The notes under the pieces are model-generated. The model was not told the DNA's origin and searched no databases. It worked only from the letters and a program-made list of their open reading frames with translations. DNA of 64,000 bases from Marifrigoribacter sp047730175 (GTDB lineage: Bacteria > Bacteroidota > Bacteroidia > Flavobacteriales > Flavobacteriaceae), in assembly GCF_047730175.1 (NCBI RefSeq), contig NZ_CP159833.1, forward strand, positions 1,240,001 through 1,304,000. The letters run 5' to 3'. The number at the start of each line of letters is the position of its first letter. Positions within the stretch are counted from its first letter, which is position 1. The translations under genes and the position numbers were made by a program. This document shows, piece by piece, positions 25,055 through 33,189 of this stretch.

Positions 25055-27153
25055 TAGTTTATTGTCATACCATTATTAACACCATCTTCACTTGTACTGA
25101 GCGAAGTCGAAGTGTCTGGATTTACAAACACTAATTTGCCGTCAGGAGTTTCCGTCATTAAAATCATTCCTTCACTGTCAACTCCTCTTAAGGCACGTGG
25201 AGCAAGATTCACTAAAACTGTTACTTTTTTACCAATAACTTCTTCCGCAGAAAAACTTTCAGCAATTCCTGAAACAATGGTTCGCACATCGATTCCAGTA
25301 TCCACCTTTAAGACCAATAACTTTTTAGTTTTTGCCATCTTTTTAGCTTCAATAATAGTTCCAACACGCAGGTCTAATTTTGTAAAATCATCAAAGGAGC
25401 AAGTGTCTTTTTGAGCATCAACTACACGATTTGCAGCTTCATTCTCTTTTTTACTTTGTTCTAATTTTGCCAATTGCGCTGTAATTTGTGTATCCTCTAT
25501 TTTACTGAATAATAACTCTCCTTTTCCAATGGTATGTCCCGGAGGTAAAATGATATCTTTAGTAGAAACATCATTCCATTGTAGAGACCCCTCGACTGCG
25601 CTCGGGGTGACATCTAAAATCTTTCTTAATTTTTTAGAAGTAAAGGGCAAGAATGGCTCACTTAAAACAGCTAAAACAGAAGCAATTTGTAATGAAAGAT
25701 ACATAACGGTTTTCGTTCTTTCTTCATCTGTTTTTATAGTCTTCCAAGGTTCTTCGTCGGCTAAATATTTATTCCCTAAACGAGCTACTTTCATTAATTC
25801 TGCCTGCGCTTCTCTAAATCGATATCGCTCAATAGAACTTTCAATAACTGAAGGGTATAGTTTCAATTCGGCTAAGGTTTTAACATCTTCTTCTGATAAT
25901 GTTGAAGGTTCAGGCACCACACCGTCATAAAATTTATTAGTTAATACTACCACACGGTTGATAAAGTTTCCGAAGATGGCCACCAACTCGTTGTTATTCC
26001 TAGCTTGGAAATCACTCCAAGTAAAATCATTGTCTTTAGTTTCAGGTGCATTTGCAGTTAATACATAGCGCAACACATCTTGTTGATTTGGAAATTCTTC
26101 TAAATATTCATGCAACCAAACAGCCCAATTTTTACTGGTTGAAATTTTATTTCCTTCCAAGTTTAAAAATTCATTAGCAGGTACATTATCAGGTAAAATA
26201 TAAGTTCCTTCAGCTTTTAACATACTTGGAAATATAATACAGTGAAAAACAATATTATCCTTTCCAATAAAATGAAGCATTTTGGTATCCTGATCTTTCC
26301 AATAAGGCTCCCAATCTTTTCCTTCTCTTTCAGCCCATTCTTTTGTAGCAGAAATATAACCAATAGGCGCGTCAAACCAAACATACAATACTTTTCCATC
26401 GGCACCATCAATTGGTACAGGAATTCCCCAATCTAAATCTCTAGTTACGGCTCTAGGTCGTAATCCATCGTCTATCCAAGACTTGCATTGCCCATAAACG
26501 TTGGCTTTCCAATCTTTTTTATGTCCTTTTACAATCCATTCTTTTAACCATGGTTCGTATTGATCTAAAGGTAAAAACCAGTGTTTTGTTTCTTTTAAAG
26601 AAGGCGTGTTTCCAGTAATAGAAGATTTAGGGTTGATTAAATCGGTAGCATTATGTGAAGTTCCACAACTTTCACATTGGTCTCCATAACTTTCTTCAAA
26701 TCCACATTTTGGACAAGTACCCACAATAAAACGATCTGCTAAAAACTGATTCGCTTCTTTATCGTAGAATTGCTCTGTTGTTTGTTCGATAAACTTACCG
26801 TCTTCGTATAATTTCTTAAAGAATTCGGAAGCCGTATCGTGATGTATTTTTGCAGAAGTTCGAGAATAGTTATCGAAGGTAATTCCAAAATCCTGAAACG
26901 ATTGTTTGATAATGGCATGGTATTTATCCACCACTTGTTGCGGTGTGATTCCTTCTTTTTTAGCTTTTAGCGTAATAGGTACTCCATGTTCATCACTTCC
27001 ACAAACAAAAGCAACATCGTTGCCTTGGATTCTTTGAAAACGTGAATAAATATCTGCAGGAACATATACGCCTGCTAAATGTCCAATATGTACAGGGCCG
27101 TTGGTATAAGGTAAAGCTGCCGTTATGGTAAACCTTTTTGGTGAATTTCGCAT
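25054..27153 (-). CDS. metG: Methionyl-tRNA synthetase with C-terminal tRNA-binding domain
   Basis: A 699-residue class I synthetase. Visible are HIGH-type VHIGH (about 21-25), a zinc knuckle CPKCGFEESYGDQCESCG, a KISTS variant of KMSKS, and a C-terminal EMAPII/Trbp111-like domain (about 595-680, LDLRVGTIIEAKKMAKTKKLL, GIAESFSAEEVIGKKVTVLVNLAPR). A TTG six bases upstream is also in frame; the ATG (MRNSPKRF) is preferred. Two stretches, VTPSAVEGS before LQWND and DTSTSLSTSEDG near the C-terminus, are encoded by copies of an interspersed repeat. They lie in a linker and in the tail, so activity is probably intact. Confidence 0.95.
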   Translation of the reverse strand: MRNSPKRFTITAALPYTNGPVHIGHLAGVYVPADIYSRFQRIQGNDVAFVCGSDEHGVPITLKAKKEGITPQQVVDKYHAIIKQSFQDFGITFDNYSRTSAKIHHDTASEFFKKLYEDGKFIEQTTEQFYDKEANQFLADRFIVGTCPKCGFEESYGDQCESCGTSHNATDLINPKSSITGNTPSLKETKHWFLPLDQYEPWLKEWIVKGHKKDWKANVYGQCKSWIDDGLRPRAVTRDLDWGIPVPIDGADGKVLYVWFDAPIGYISATKEWAEREGKDWEPYWKDQDTKMLHFIGKDNIVFHCIIFPSMLKAEGTYILPDNVPANEFLNLEGNKISTSKNWAVWLHEYLEEFPNQQDVLRYVLTANAPETKDNDFTWSDFQARNNNELVAIFGNFINRVVVLTNKFYDGVVPEPSTLSEEDVKTLAELKLYPSVIESSIERYRFREAQAELMKVARLGNKYLADEEPWKTIKTDEERTKTVMYLSLQIASVLAVLSEPFLPFTSKKLRKILDVTPSAVEGSLQWNDVSTKDIILPPGHTIGKGELLFSKIEDTQITAQLAKLEQSKKENEAANRVVDAQKDTCSFDDFTKLDLRVGTIIEAKKMAKTKKLLVLKVDTGIDVRTIVSGIAESFSAEEVIGKKVTVLVNLAPRALRGVDSEGMILMTETPDGKLVFVNPDTSTSLSTSEDGVNNGMTIN
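25091..25116. repeat. Interspersed repeat copy inside the metG 3' end
   Basis: Contains CTGAGCGAAGTCGAAGTG, the same family as the copies at 44352-44590, 49925-49946 and 52024-52047. It is in frame and encodes DTSTSLSTS near the MetG C-terminus. Confidence 0.6.
25586..25611. repeat. Interspersed repeat copy inside metG, internal
   Basis: Contains CTCGACTGCGCTCGGGGTGA, a form of the same TCGA-rich repeat. It is in frame and encodes VTPSAVEGS in the linker between the anticodon-binding region and the C-terminal domain. Confidence 0.6.
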
Positions 27154-27169
27154 ACTCAATTTTGAAGAG

Positions 27170-27177
27170 CAAAAATA
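27170..27177 (-). promoter_or_regulatory. -7 promoter element before metG
   Basis: TATTTTTG on the minus strand fits TAnnTTTG and lies 16 bases before the ATG at 27153. Short leader without Shine-Dalgarno sequence. Confidence 0.45.
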
Positions 27178-27228
27178 CGGATTTTATTTCTTGGAGTATA
27201 TTTTAATTAGATAGTAAATCTATTTCAT

Positions 27229-28848
27229 TTATCTTATTAAAATAGACTTACTATAATATTGTCCTCCAGTTGAAATTCGATAAATATATTGCCCGTAACT
27301 AAGTCTTCCTTGTATTTTATCTCGCACATTAAATTGATGCCTCCCAGCAAATAAAAACTCGTTGGTAATGGTACCAATTTCTCTTGCCATCATATCATAA
27401 AGCTTAATAGTAACATGGGAAGTATTGGCTAAGTTAATTTCGATAAAAGTTTGATTATTTTGATAAATAGCTGTGTGTGCAAATCGGTTCGCATTACTAA
27501 AGTCTGAAGTAGAAAGTGCCCCACAAGTAAGTCCTAAATCTAGCGTTTCATAAGTTTCATTTAATAAAATAGTACTAACTATAGAAGGGTCTAAACAAAA
27601 CCATTCGGTTAATACCGTGTTATAAATGTCTCTAAAATCGGAGGAGGGAATTAAATTATCATCTTCATCCCAGGTGGATAAATCGGGGTGGTTTCCAACA
27701 AATCCACTACCATTTAAAGCAGGTCCAAAAAGCATTACTGGAGAAGCGGCGCCATGGTCAGTTCCATTAGATCCATTTTCGTAAGGACGGCGACCAAATT
27801 CTGAAACCGTCATAGCTAATACTTTGTCATCCATTCCAACAGTCTTTAGGTCATCGTAAAAGTTTTTGATGGTAGAAGATAAATCCGATAATAACTCTTG
27901 ATGTCTTTCAGGCTGTTCGGCGTGGGTATCAAAACTTCCTAAAGAAACCATGTATACTTTGCTTCCTAATCCCCCTTTGATTAAACGAGCCACAATCGCT
28001 AATTGTTCAGCTAGCTCTCCATCTCCATATTCCACGCTATTGTTGGCTGCTAAATAAGCATCGTTTATAACCCCAGAATAGGTAAAAGTAGTATTGGCAG
28101 TAGTTCTCATAAAAAGCAATTTATCGCCATACACACAATCTGGAATATCTAATACATCGTGTAAAGTGCCATTTTCAGCAACATTCTGAAGTTGTTCTGG
28201 GTTAACCACTGAAAAAGCATAGTTGCTATTATTTCCTTTAAAAATTAAATTTCCGATACTTCCAATTTGAACTGCTGGTGGAATTTCTGGTGGATTGATG
28301 ATATAATCTGGGTAAAGATCTTCAAAATAGCGTCCCCACCAACCTGTTGGTTCTTCGTAGTTATCTGCGGTAGATGCCCAAATATCGGTTGATCTAAAGT
28401 GAGATAGGTTTTGGTCTGGATATCCTACACCGTGAACTACTTTCATGCTTCCATCACCCCAAACAGCTTCCAACTCACTCATATAATTAGGAATACCGAA
28501 ATCACCATTCAAGTTGATTAAATCATTTTGTTGGTGTTTAATAGTAGGGCGTAAATTGGCATAGGTATCGTAATCATAAATAGGAACGATGGTGTTTAAT
28601 CCATCGTTACCACCTTCCAAACGGATAATTACAAGGATATTGTCGTTTTCATTTTCTGCTAAAGCTACCGCTAAAGGGGAAGGGGAAGTTGCAGAAATAG
28701 CAGTACCCCCTAAAAGCATGCTTCCGCCACCTGCAAGACCTAATGCCTGGATAAACGAACGCCTATTCCATTGTGTATGCTCATGATCGTGAATCTTTTT
28801 TTCCTCCTTAGATTGTTGATCCTTTTTATTTAATTTATTATTAATCAT
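27229..28848 (-). CDS. DUF1501 protein with Tat-like signal and T9SS C-terminal domain
   Basis: A 539-residue exported protein. The N-terminus has a polar stretch, then NRRSFIQALGLAGGG with twin Arg at 29-30, a Tat-like signal. The DUF1501 (sulfatase-like fold) body includes IIRLEGGNDGLNTIVPIYDYDTYANLR, GVGYPDQNLSHFRSTDIW, VSLGSFDTHAEQPERHQELLS and VSEFGRRPYENGSNGTDHGAASPVMLFG. The last ~80 residues form a type IX sorting domain ending YGQYIYRISTGGQYYSKSILIR. The function of DUF1501 is unknown. The partner DUF1800 gene lies 6 bases upstream. Confidence 0.88.
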   Translation of the reverse strand: MINNKLNKKDQQSKEEKKIHDHEHTQWNRRSFIQALGLAGGGSMLLGGTAISATSPSPLAVALAENENDNILVIIRLEGGNDGLNTIVPIYDYDTYANLRPTIKHQQNDLINLNGDFGIPNYMSELEAVWGDGSMKVVHGVGYPDQNLSHFRSTDIWASTADNYEEPTGWWGRYFEDLYPDYIINPPEIPPAVQIGSIGNLIFKGNNSNYAFSVVNPEQLQNVAENGTLHDVLDIPDCVYGDKLLFMRTTANTTFTYSGVINDAYLAANNSVEYGDGELAEQLAIVARLIKGGLGSKVYMVSLGSFDTHAEQPERHQELLSDLSSTIKNFYDDLKTVGMDDKVLAMTVSEFGRRPYENGSNGTDHGAASPVMLFGPALNGSGFVGNHPDLSTWDEDDNLIPSSDFRDIYNTVLTEWFCLDPSIVSTILLNETYETLDLGLTCGALSTSDFSNANRFAHTAIYQNNQTFIEINLANTSHVTIKLYDMMAREIGTITNEFLFAGRHQFNVRDKIQGRLSYGQYIYRISTGGQYYSKSILIR

Positions 28849-28854
28849 GGCTTT

Positions 28855-30324
28855 TTATTTAAGTTGGAATTCAGGAATGGTTGCTAAATGAGATAATAAT
28901 AAAAACAGTTGATAAGGAGCTTCTTCCCAATCTAGGTTCCAAAGACCATCATCATAATAATTTTGAGGTATTTCCCATTTTAAGACATCTGTAGCAATTG
29001 TATAATCACTTGCCGTATAGAGTTCTTTAGACATAAAATGATTAACCAAAACTTCTGTTATGTATTCAGGATCATTACTGTCATTTGTCAACTCTTTTGC
29101 AAAATCAACAAAGGTAGCCGCTAACCCATTTTGAAATAAAATACTAAGATATAACTCCGTAAATTGCCAGCGTCCGGTAAGGGTTGAGGTACTTATCCAA
29201 TCTTCATCTCTTTGCCAACCCGCAACATTTGGGGGGTTAAACAACTTTTGACCGTATATGCCTGAAAAATAGAGGAGTGCTTCCATTAATTCATCATTAT
29301 AAAAGAATCCAGATTCGTTTATAAATTGCATCGTAATATCGAACGGACTTTTTATGATTACACCCAAAGCTCTTTCATCAAAAAAGTGTTCGCTTTTAAA
29401 GAGTTGCTTTAGCATTGGAGCTAATTCAAAATTATTATCTACTAAGGTTTGAGCCAAGGGATTTATTACATTATCAATGATAACAGCATCAATTTCTTGA
29501 CCTACAAAGTATTTATATAGTTTGGTGCAAATATAAGTGGCTATTTCCGTTGCTCTTTTCTCAAATAAAATATCGATTACATCATCGTATCTCCAGTTTC
29601 CAGTTTGACCAAAGATCGTTTTATCACCATCCACCCAAGTCACTTCATTAAAATAAAAAGGAGCTCCTAGCTCCGTCCAATGGTTATAGCCCGTTAATGC
29701 TTTTGCAGTTTCAGTTATATCTTGTTCCATGTAGTTATTTCCTTCACCCAAGGTAAAAAGTTCGTATAATTCTCGAGCATAATTTTCATTGGGCTCGACA
29801 TTGGTGTTTTCATAACCATTTAAATAAATCAACATTGCTGAAGAAATTCCTATTTCTCTAACAAAATCTTTTAAATTACCAATAGCGTGGGTTTGTGAAA
29901 TGTTATAATACTGAAATAAATAAGGAGAATAATTATGGCTTTCTAAGTCAGCAACAAAATGATTCATCCAAAAGGAAGCTAATCGGCCTCGTAGATTTTC
30001 AGTAATTAAGTCATTACCTGTTTGTATTTTCCAATCTTGGATGTATTGCTGATTTTCCTCATCAAAATCGGTAAAATCAGCTATTACATAATTTCCCCAA
30101 AATGGTGTGGTACTAGGTGGTTTGTTAATTGCTTCTTCAACTAAATTGTCTATAAAATCATTAGGCGATAAACTTAAAGCGGCATCAATAGCATCTTGAG
30201 AAGCCCCAAAACCAAGTCGACGATACACGTGATTTATTTTAGTGGTGTTCCAAGGATTTTCTCCAGAAGGAATATAAGGCGTGAGTGTAGATTCGTTACA
30301 CGAAATTAAGGGCGTTGTTTCCAT
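28855..30324 (-). CDS. DUF1800 protein, partner of DUF1501
   Basis: A 489-residue protein with DUF1800 hallmarks: NHVYRRLGFGASQDAIDAAL near the N-terminus, RGRLASFWMNHFVADLES, NENYARELYELFTLGEGN, ETAKALTGYNHW, FEKRATEIATYICTKLYKYFVG, and FNPPNVAGWQRDEDWIST. DUF1800 and DUF1501 are nearly always encoded together; their job is unknown. No signal peptide is visible from the only good start at 30324, unlike its partner, so it may stay in the cytosol or be carried out as a complex. Confidence 0.88.
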   Translation of the reverse strand: METTPLISCNESTLTPYIPSGENPWNTTKINHVYRRLGFGASQDAIDAALSLSPNDFIDNLVEEAINKPPSTTPFWGNYVIADFTDFDEENQQYIQDWKIQTGNDLITENLRGRLASFWMNHFVADLESHNYSPYLFQYYNISQTHAIGNLKDFVREIGISSAMLIYLNGYENTNVEPNENYARELYELFTLGEGNNYMEQDITETAKALTGYNHWTELGAPFYFNEVTWVDGDKTIFGQTGNWRYDDVIDILFEKRATEIATYICTKLYKYFVGQEIDAVIIDNVINPLAQTLVDNNFELAPMLKQLFKSEHFFDERALGVIIKSPFDITMQFINESGFFYNDELMEALLYFSGIYGQKLFNPPNVAGWQRDEDWISTSTLTGRWQFTELYLSILFQNGLAATFVDFAKELTNDSNDPEYITEVLVNHFMSKELYTASDYTIATDVLKWEIPQNYYDDGLWNLDWEEAPYQLFLLLSHLATIPEFQLK

Positions 30325-30439
30325 ATAGCAAAGGAATTTAAAAAAAAAAGATACTAAAATTATTCGGCTTATTACTTCTATGACTAAAGATTAACGAAAA
30401 GGATTAATTTTTTATTACTTTGAACCGATAAATAAAAAC

Positions 30440-31342
30440 ATGATTCGCCCAAATTATTTAAAAGAAGGAGCTGCTATTGCAATTGTTTCAACAGCGAGAA
30501 AAATTACCACGGAAGAACTTCAACCCTTTTTGCAATTAATTAAAAATTGGGGATTAAAGGCTGTTCTTGGCGATACTATAGACACTGAAGACCATCAATA
30601 TGCTGGAGATGATGCATTGCGAACAAAGGATTTTCAAGATGCTTTAAATAATCCAGAGATAAAAGCGATTTGGTGTGCTCGAGGAGGATATGGAACGGTA
30701 CGGATTATAGATGATTTAGATTTTTCAGAATTTGTAAAAAAACCAAAATGGATTATTGGATATAGTGATGTTACGGTACTTCATAGTCATATTCATAATT
30801 TAGGTGTTGAAACGCTACATGCAAATATGGCCATGGAAATGGATGTAAAAACCGCAGCAACTCGAAACTCTCCTTTTGAAGTGCTCTTCGGAAATAATTA
30901 CCAAGTGAAATACCCTTCAAACCATTCTTTTAATAGAAAAGGAACCGTTAGCGGAACACTTGTTGGTGGGAATCTATCGATATTATATTCATTGATTGGA
31001 AGCCCTTCTCATATCGATACTGATGGAAAGATTTTGTTTATTGAAGATTTAGACGAAATGCTCTATCATTTGGATAGAATGATGCAAAGTTTAAAACGAA
31101 GTGGAATGCTTTCAAATATAAAAGGATTGATTGTTGGCGGAATGAACGACATGAATGATAATACAATTCCTTTTGGAAAATCGGCTGAAGAATCAATAAG
31201 GGAACTAGTTTCAACCTATAATTTCCCTCTCTGTTTTGGATTTCCGGCGGGACACGTTAATGACAATCAGGCTTTAATATTGGGAAGAGAGGTACAATTT
31301 GAAGTAACAGAAAAAGAAGTAACTTTAAGATTTAATAAATAA
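30440..31342 (+). CDS. LD-carboxypeptidase, S66 (LdcA/MccF) family
   Basis: A 300-residue enzyme of the S66 family. It has WCARGGYGTVRIIDDLDF and the nucleophile motif GYSDVTVLH with Ser109. The Glu/His partners lie in LFIEDLDEMLYHLDRMMQSL and FPAGHVNDNQALILG. S66 enzymes cleave the L-Lys(mDAP)-D-Ala bond of recycled murein tetrapeptide, or inactivate microcin C-like compounds. Peptidoglycan recycling is more likely here because no antibiotic context is present. YraN follows 26 bases downstream. Confidence 0.88.
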   Translation: MIRPNYLKEGAAIAIVSTARKITTEELQPFLQLIKNWGLKAVLGDTIDTEDHQYAGDDALRTKDFQDALNNPEIKAIWCARGGYGTVRIIDDLDFSEFVKKPKWIIGYSDVTVLHSHIHNLGVETLHANMAMEMDVKTAATRNSPFEVLFGNNYQVKYPSNHSFNRKGTVSGTLVGGNLSILYSLIGSPSHIDTDGKILFIEDLDEMLYHLDRMMQSLKRSGMLSNIKGLIVGGMNDMNDNTIPFGKSAEESIRELVSTYNFPLCFGFPAGHVNDNQALILGREVQFEVTEKEVTLRFNK

Positions 31343-31368
31343 GAATCCCACTTTCGTGGAAAATAAAT

Positions 31369-31728
31369 ATGGCTTATCACAATGAATTAGGGAAACTAGG
31401 GGAACAATTAGCAACTAATCTATTGCTTGAAAAAGGATATGAAGTTTTAGAACGAAATTTCACCTTCCAAAAAGCTGAAATAGACATTATAGCTAAAAAA
31501 GGGAATGAACTTATTATTGTTGAAGTAAAAGCTAGAAATAGCGATTATTTCGGAGATCCTCAAGAATTTGTGACACCTTCAAAAATTAAATTACTGGTAA
31601 AAGCGGCCAATGAATATGTTATCTCAAATAATCTTGAAGTTGAGGTTCGATTTGATATTATTTCAGTAATTAAAAATAATAATGTAGAACAACTAGAGCA
31701 TTTTGAAAATGCTTTTTATTATTTCTAA
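31369..31728 (+). CDS. YraN/UPF0102 family nuclease-like protein
   Basis: A 119-residue protein with the UPF0102 pattern: HNELGKLGEQLATNLLLEKGYEVLERNF, then AEIDIIAKKGNELIIVEVKAR. The residues Glu14, Asp40 and ExK match a PD-(D/E)xK nuclease core. The biological role is unknown, although a link to DNA repair or Holliday junctions has been suggested for the family. It ends convergently to the TlpA-like gene. Confidence 0.88.
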   Translation: MAYHNELGKLGEQLATNLLLEKGYEVLERNFTFQKAEIDIIAKKGNELIIVEVKARNSDYFGDPQEFVTPSKIKLLVKAANEYVISNNLEVEVRFDIISVIKNNNVEQLEHFENAFYYF

Positions 31729-31758
31729 TTCCTTGCGACGAAAAGCAATCTATTTTAT

Positions 31759-33087
31759 TTATTTTTTATTTAGGTATTGCTGTAATTCATCAAAATTTTC
31801 AGGTTTAAATATAATTTTTTTGTCTTTATCTAAAACAAAGTATGTTGGCGTTGAACTAATATCATAATCTCTCCCAATTTTATTTTCCCATTTTCCTAAA
31901 GCTAATACATGTATGAAATTTGGGAAGTAAGAGGTTTCACTTCTCCAACTTGAATTTTCATCCTCTAAACCAATCGCTATTGCTTTGTATTCATTGTTTT
32001 GAAAAGAGTCTATCGATTTATAGAGTTCCGGAATTTCTTTTAAACAATGAGAACATGAACTACTCCAAAAAACAATGATATAATTTTCAGCTACATTTAA
32101 CTCATATAGAGATTGAGTTAATATTTTTTTCTCTTCTTCAATTTCCCAAGAAAAATTAGGTGCGATATTGCCTATCGACAAGTTTTTATACAAGGTTAAA
32201 TTTTCGACAAGCGCTTCGTCTTGAAGTTCAGTTGCTATTGCAATTAAATATCTTTCAGCAATATAATTTGCGGGATCTGGCATGTTATTTTCAACAAAAT
32301 TTCGCCAAATGTTCTTTAAAAATATTTTCTGAAAACCTCTGTCTGTTTCTCCTAAACTTGAAAATATTGTATCAATTGTAGGTTGATAATACAACGCTCC
32401 TTTTTCACTAACATCACTTAAACTCATCACAAAAGCAATAGCGCGATCGATTAAAAAATTTGAGCCTTGTAATACTGGGTCTGAAAAATTAACCGAATTA
32501 AAATAATTCTCTTTTACGTTTTTAATATAGGTTGAAGCATCTTCATACTTTGAAGAAATATAAGGTTTACTTGCTTTAATAAAATTTAATGCCAGTGTCC
32601 CAGTTGCATTTTTTTCAAATTTATTTTGAGTTTCTGAAAGCTTTTTAAATTCCTTTTTAATTTCAGATTTATTTATACTAGCTTCACCATACAAACGACC
32701 AATATCATCTCCTATATCCATCATGCTATTCATATAGTCTTTAAGTAAAAGGTTTTCTTCTGAAGAAATAAATACAGCTCCTTTTTCTTCGCCAAACGTA
32801 AGTTCAACATCTTCTTTAGCATTATATATAACATCAAAGTTTTTGATTTCCTGAGGGACATTATATACAATTTTATAAATCCCTTTGGGCGTATTCTCAG
32901 GAAGTTTGAATTCAAATTTTCCTTCTGAAACTCTCGCTTGAGCGGTATACACTTTTGAAGTTGGTGTTACTTGGTATAAAACAGCCCAGGTAAAATCTTC
33001 AGCAGGTGTAAAATTTCCTTTTATACTGTGTTGCGAAAACACTACAAGAGGAATAAATAAAAGGAATAATATAAGGTTTTTAGGCAT
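31759..33087 (-). CDS. TlpA-like periplasmic thiol-disulfide protein
   Basis: A 442-residue exported protein with signal MPKNLILFLLFIPLVVFSQ. An N-terminal DUF4369-like beta domain (about 20-120, IKGNFTPAEDFTWAVLYQV) is followed by a helical middle and a C-terminal thioredoxin fold. The redox motif WSSSCSHC has Cys345/Cys348, and the cis-Pro loop reads STPTYFV. It is likely a periplasmic disulfide reductase. The client is unknown. Confidence 0.85.
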   Translation of the reverse strand: MPKNLILFLLFIPLVVFSQHSIKGNFTPAEDFTWAVLYQVTPTSKVYTAQARVSEGKFEFKLPENTPKGIYKIVYNVPQEIKNFDVIYNAKEDVELTFGEEKGAVFISSEENLLLKDYMNSMMDIGDDIGRLYGEASINKSEIKKEFKKLSETQNKFEKNATGTLALNFIKASKPYISSKYEDASTYIKNVKENYFNSVNFSDPVLQGSNFLIDRAIAFVMSLSDVSEKGALYYQPTIDTIFSSLGETDRGFQKIFLKNIWRNFVENNMPDPANYIAERYLIAIATELQDEALVENLTLYKNLSIGNIAPNFSWEIEEEKKILTQSLYELNVAENYIIVFWSSSCSHCLKEIPELYKSIDSFQNNEYKAIAIGLEDENSSWRSETSYFPNFIHVLALGKWENKIGRDYDISSTPTYFVLDKDKKIIFKPENFDELQQYLNKK

Positions 33088-33189
33088 TATGGTCTTTTTT
33101 ATTATAGAAAATATATGATTACGGTACCAGTCAGTAAGATAACGAAAATATCAATTTTAATTGTGTTTGGGGACAATAGAAAACACTTT

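Noticed and set aside
25529..25930. Rightward 133-codon frame inside metG
   Set aside because: Antisense shadow of a confidently identified synthetase gene with no motif or promoter.
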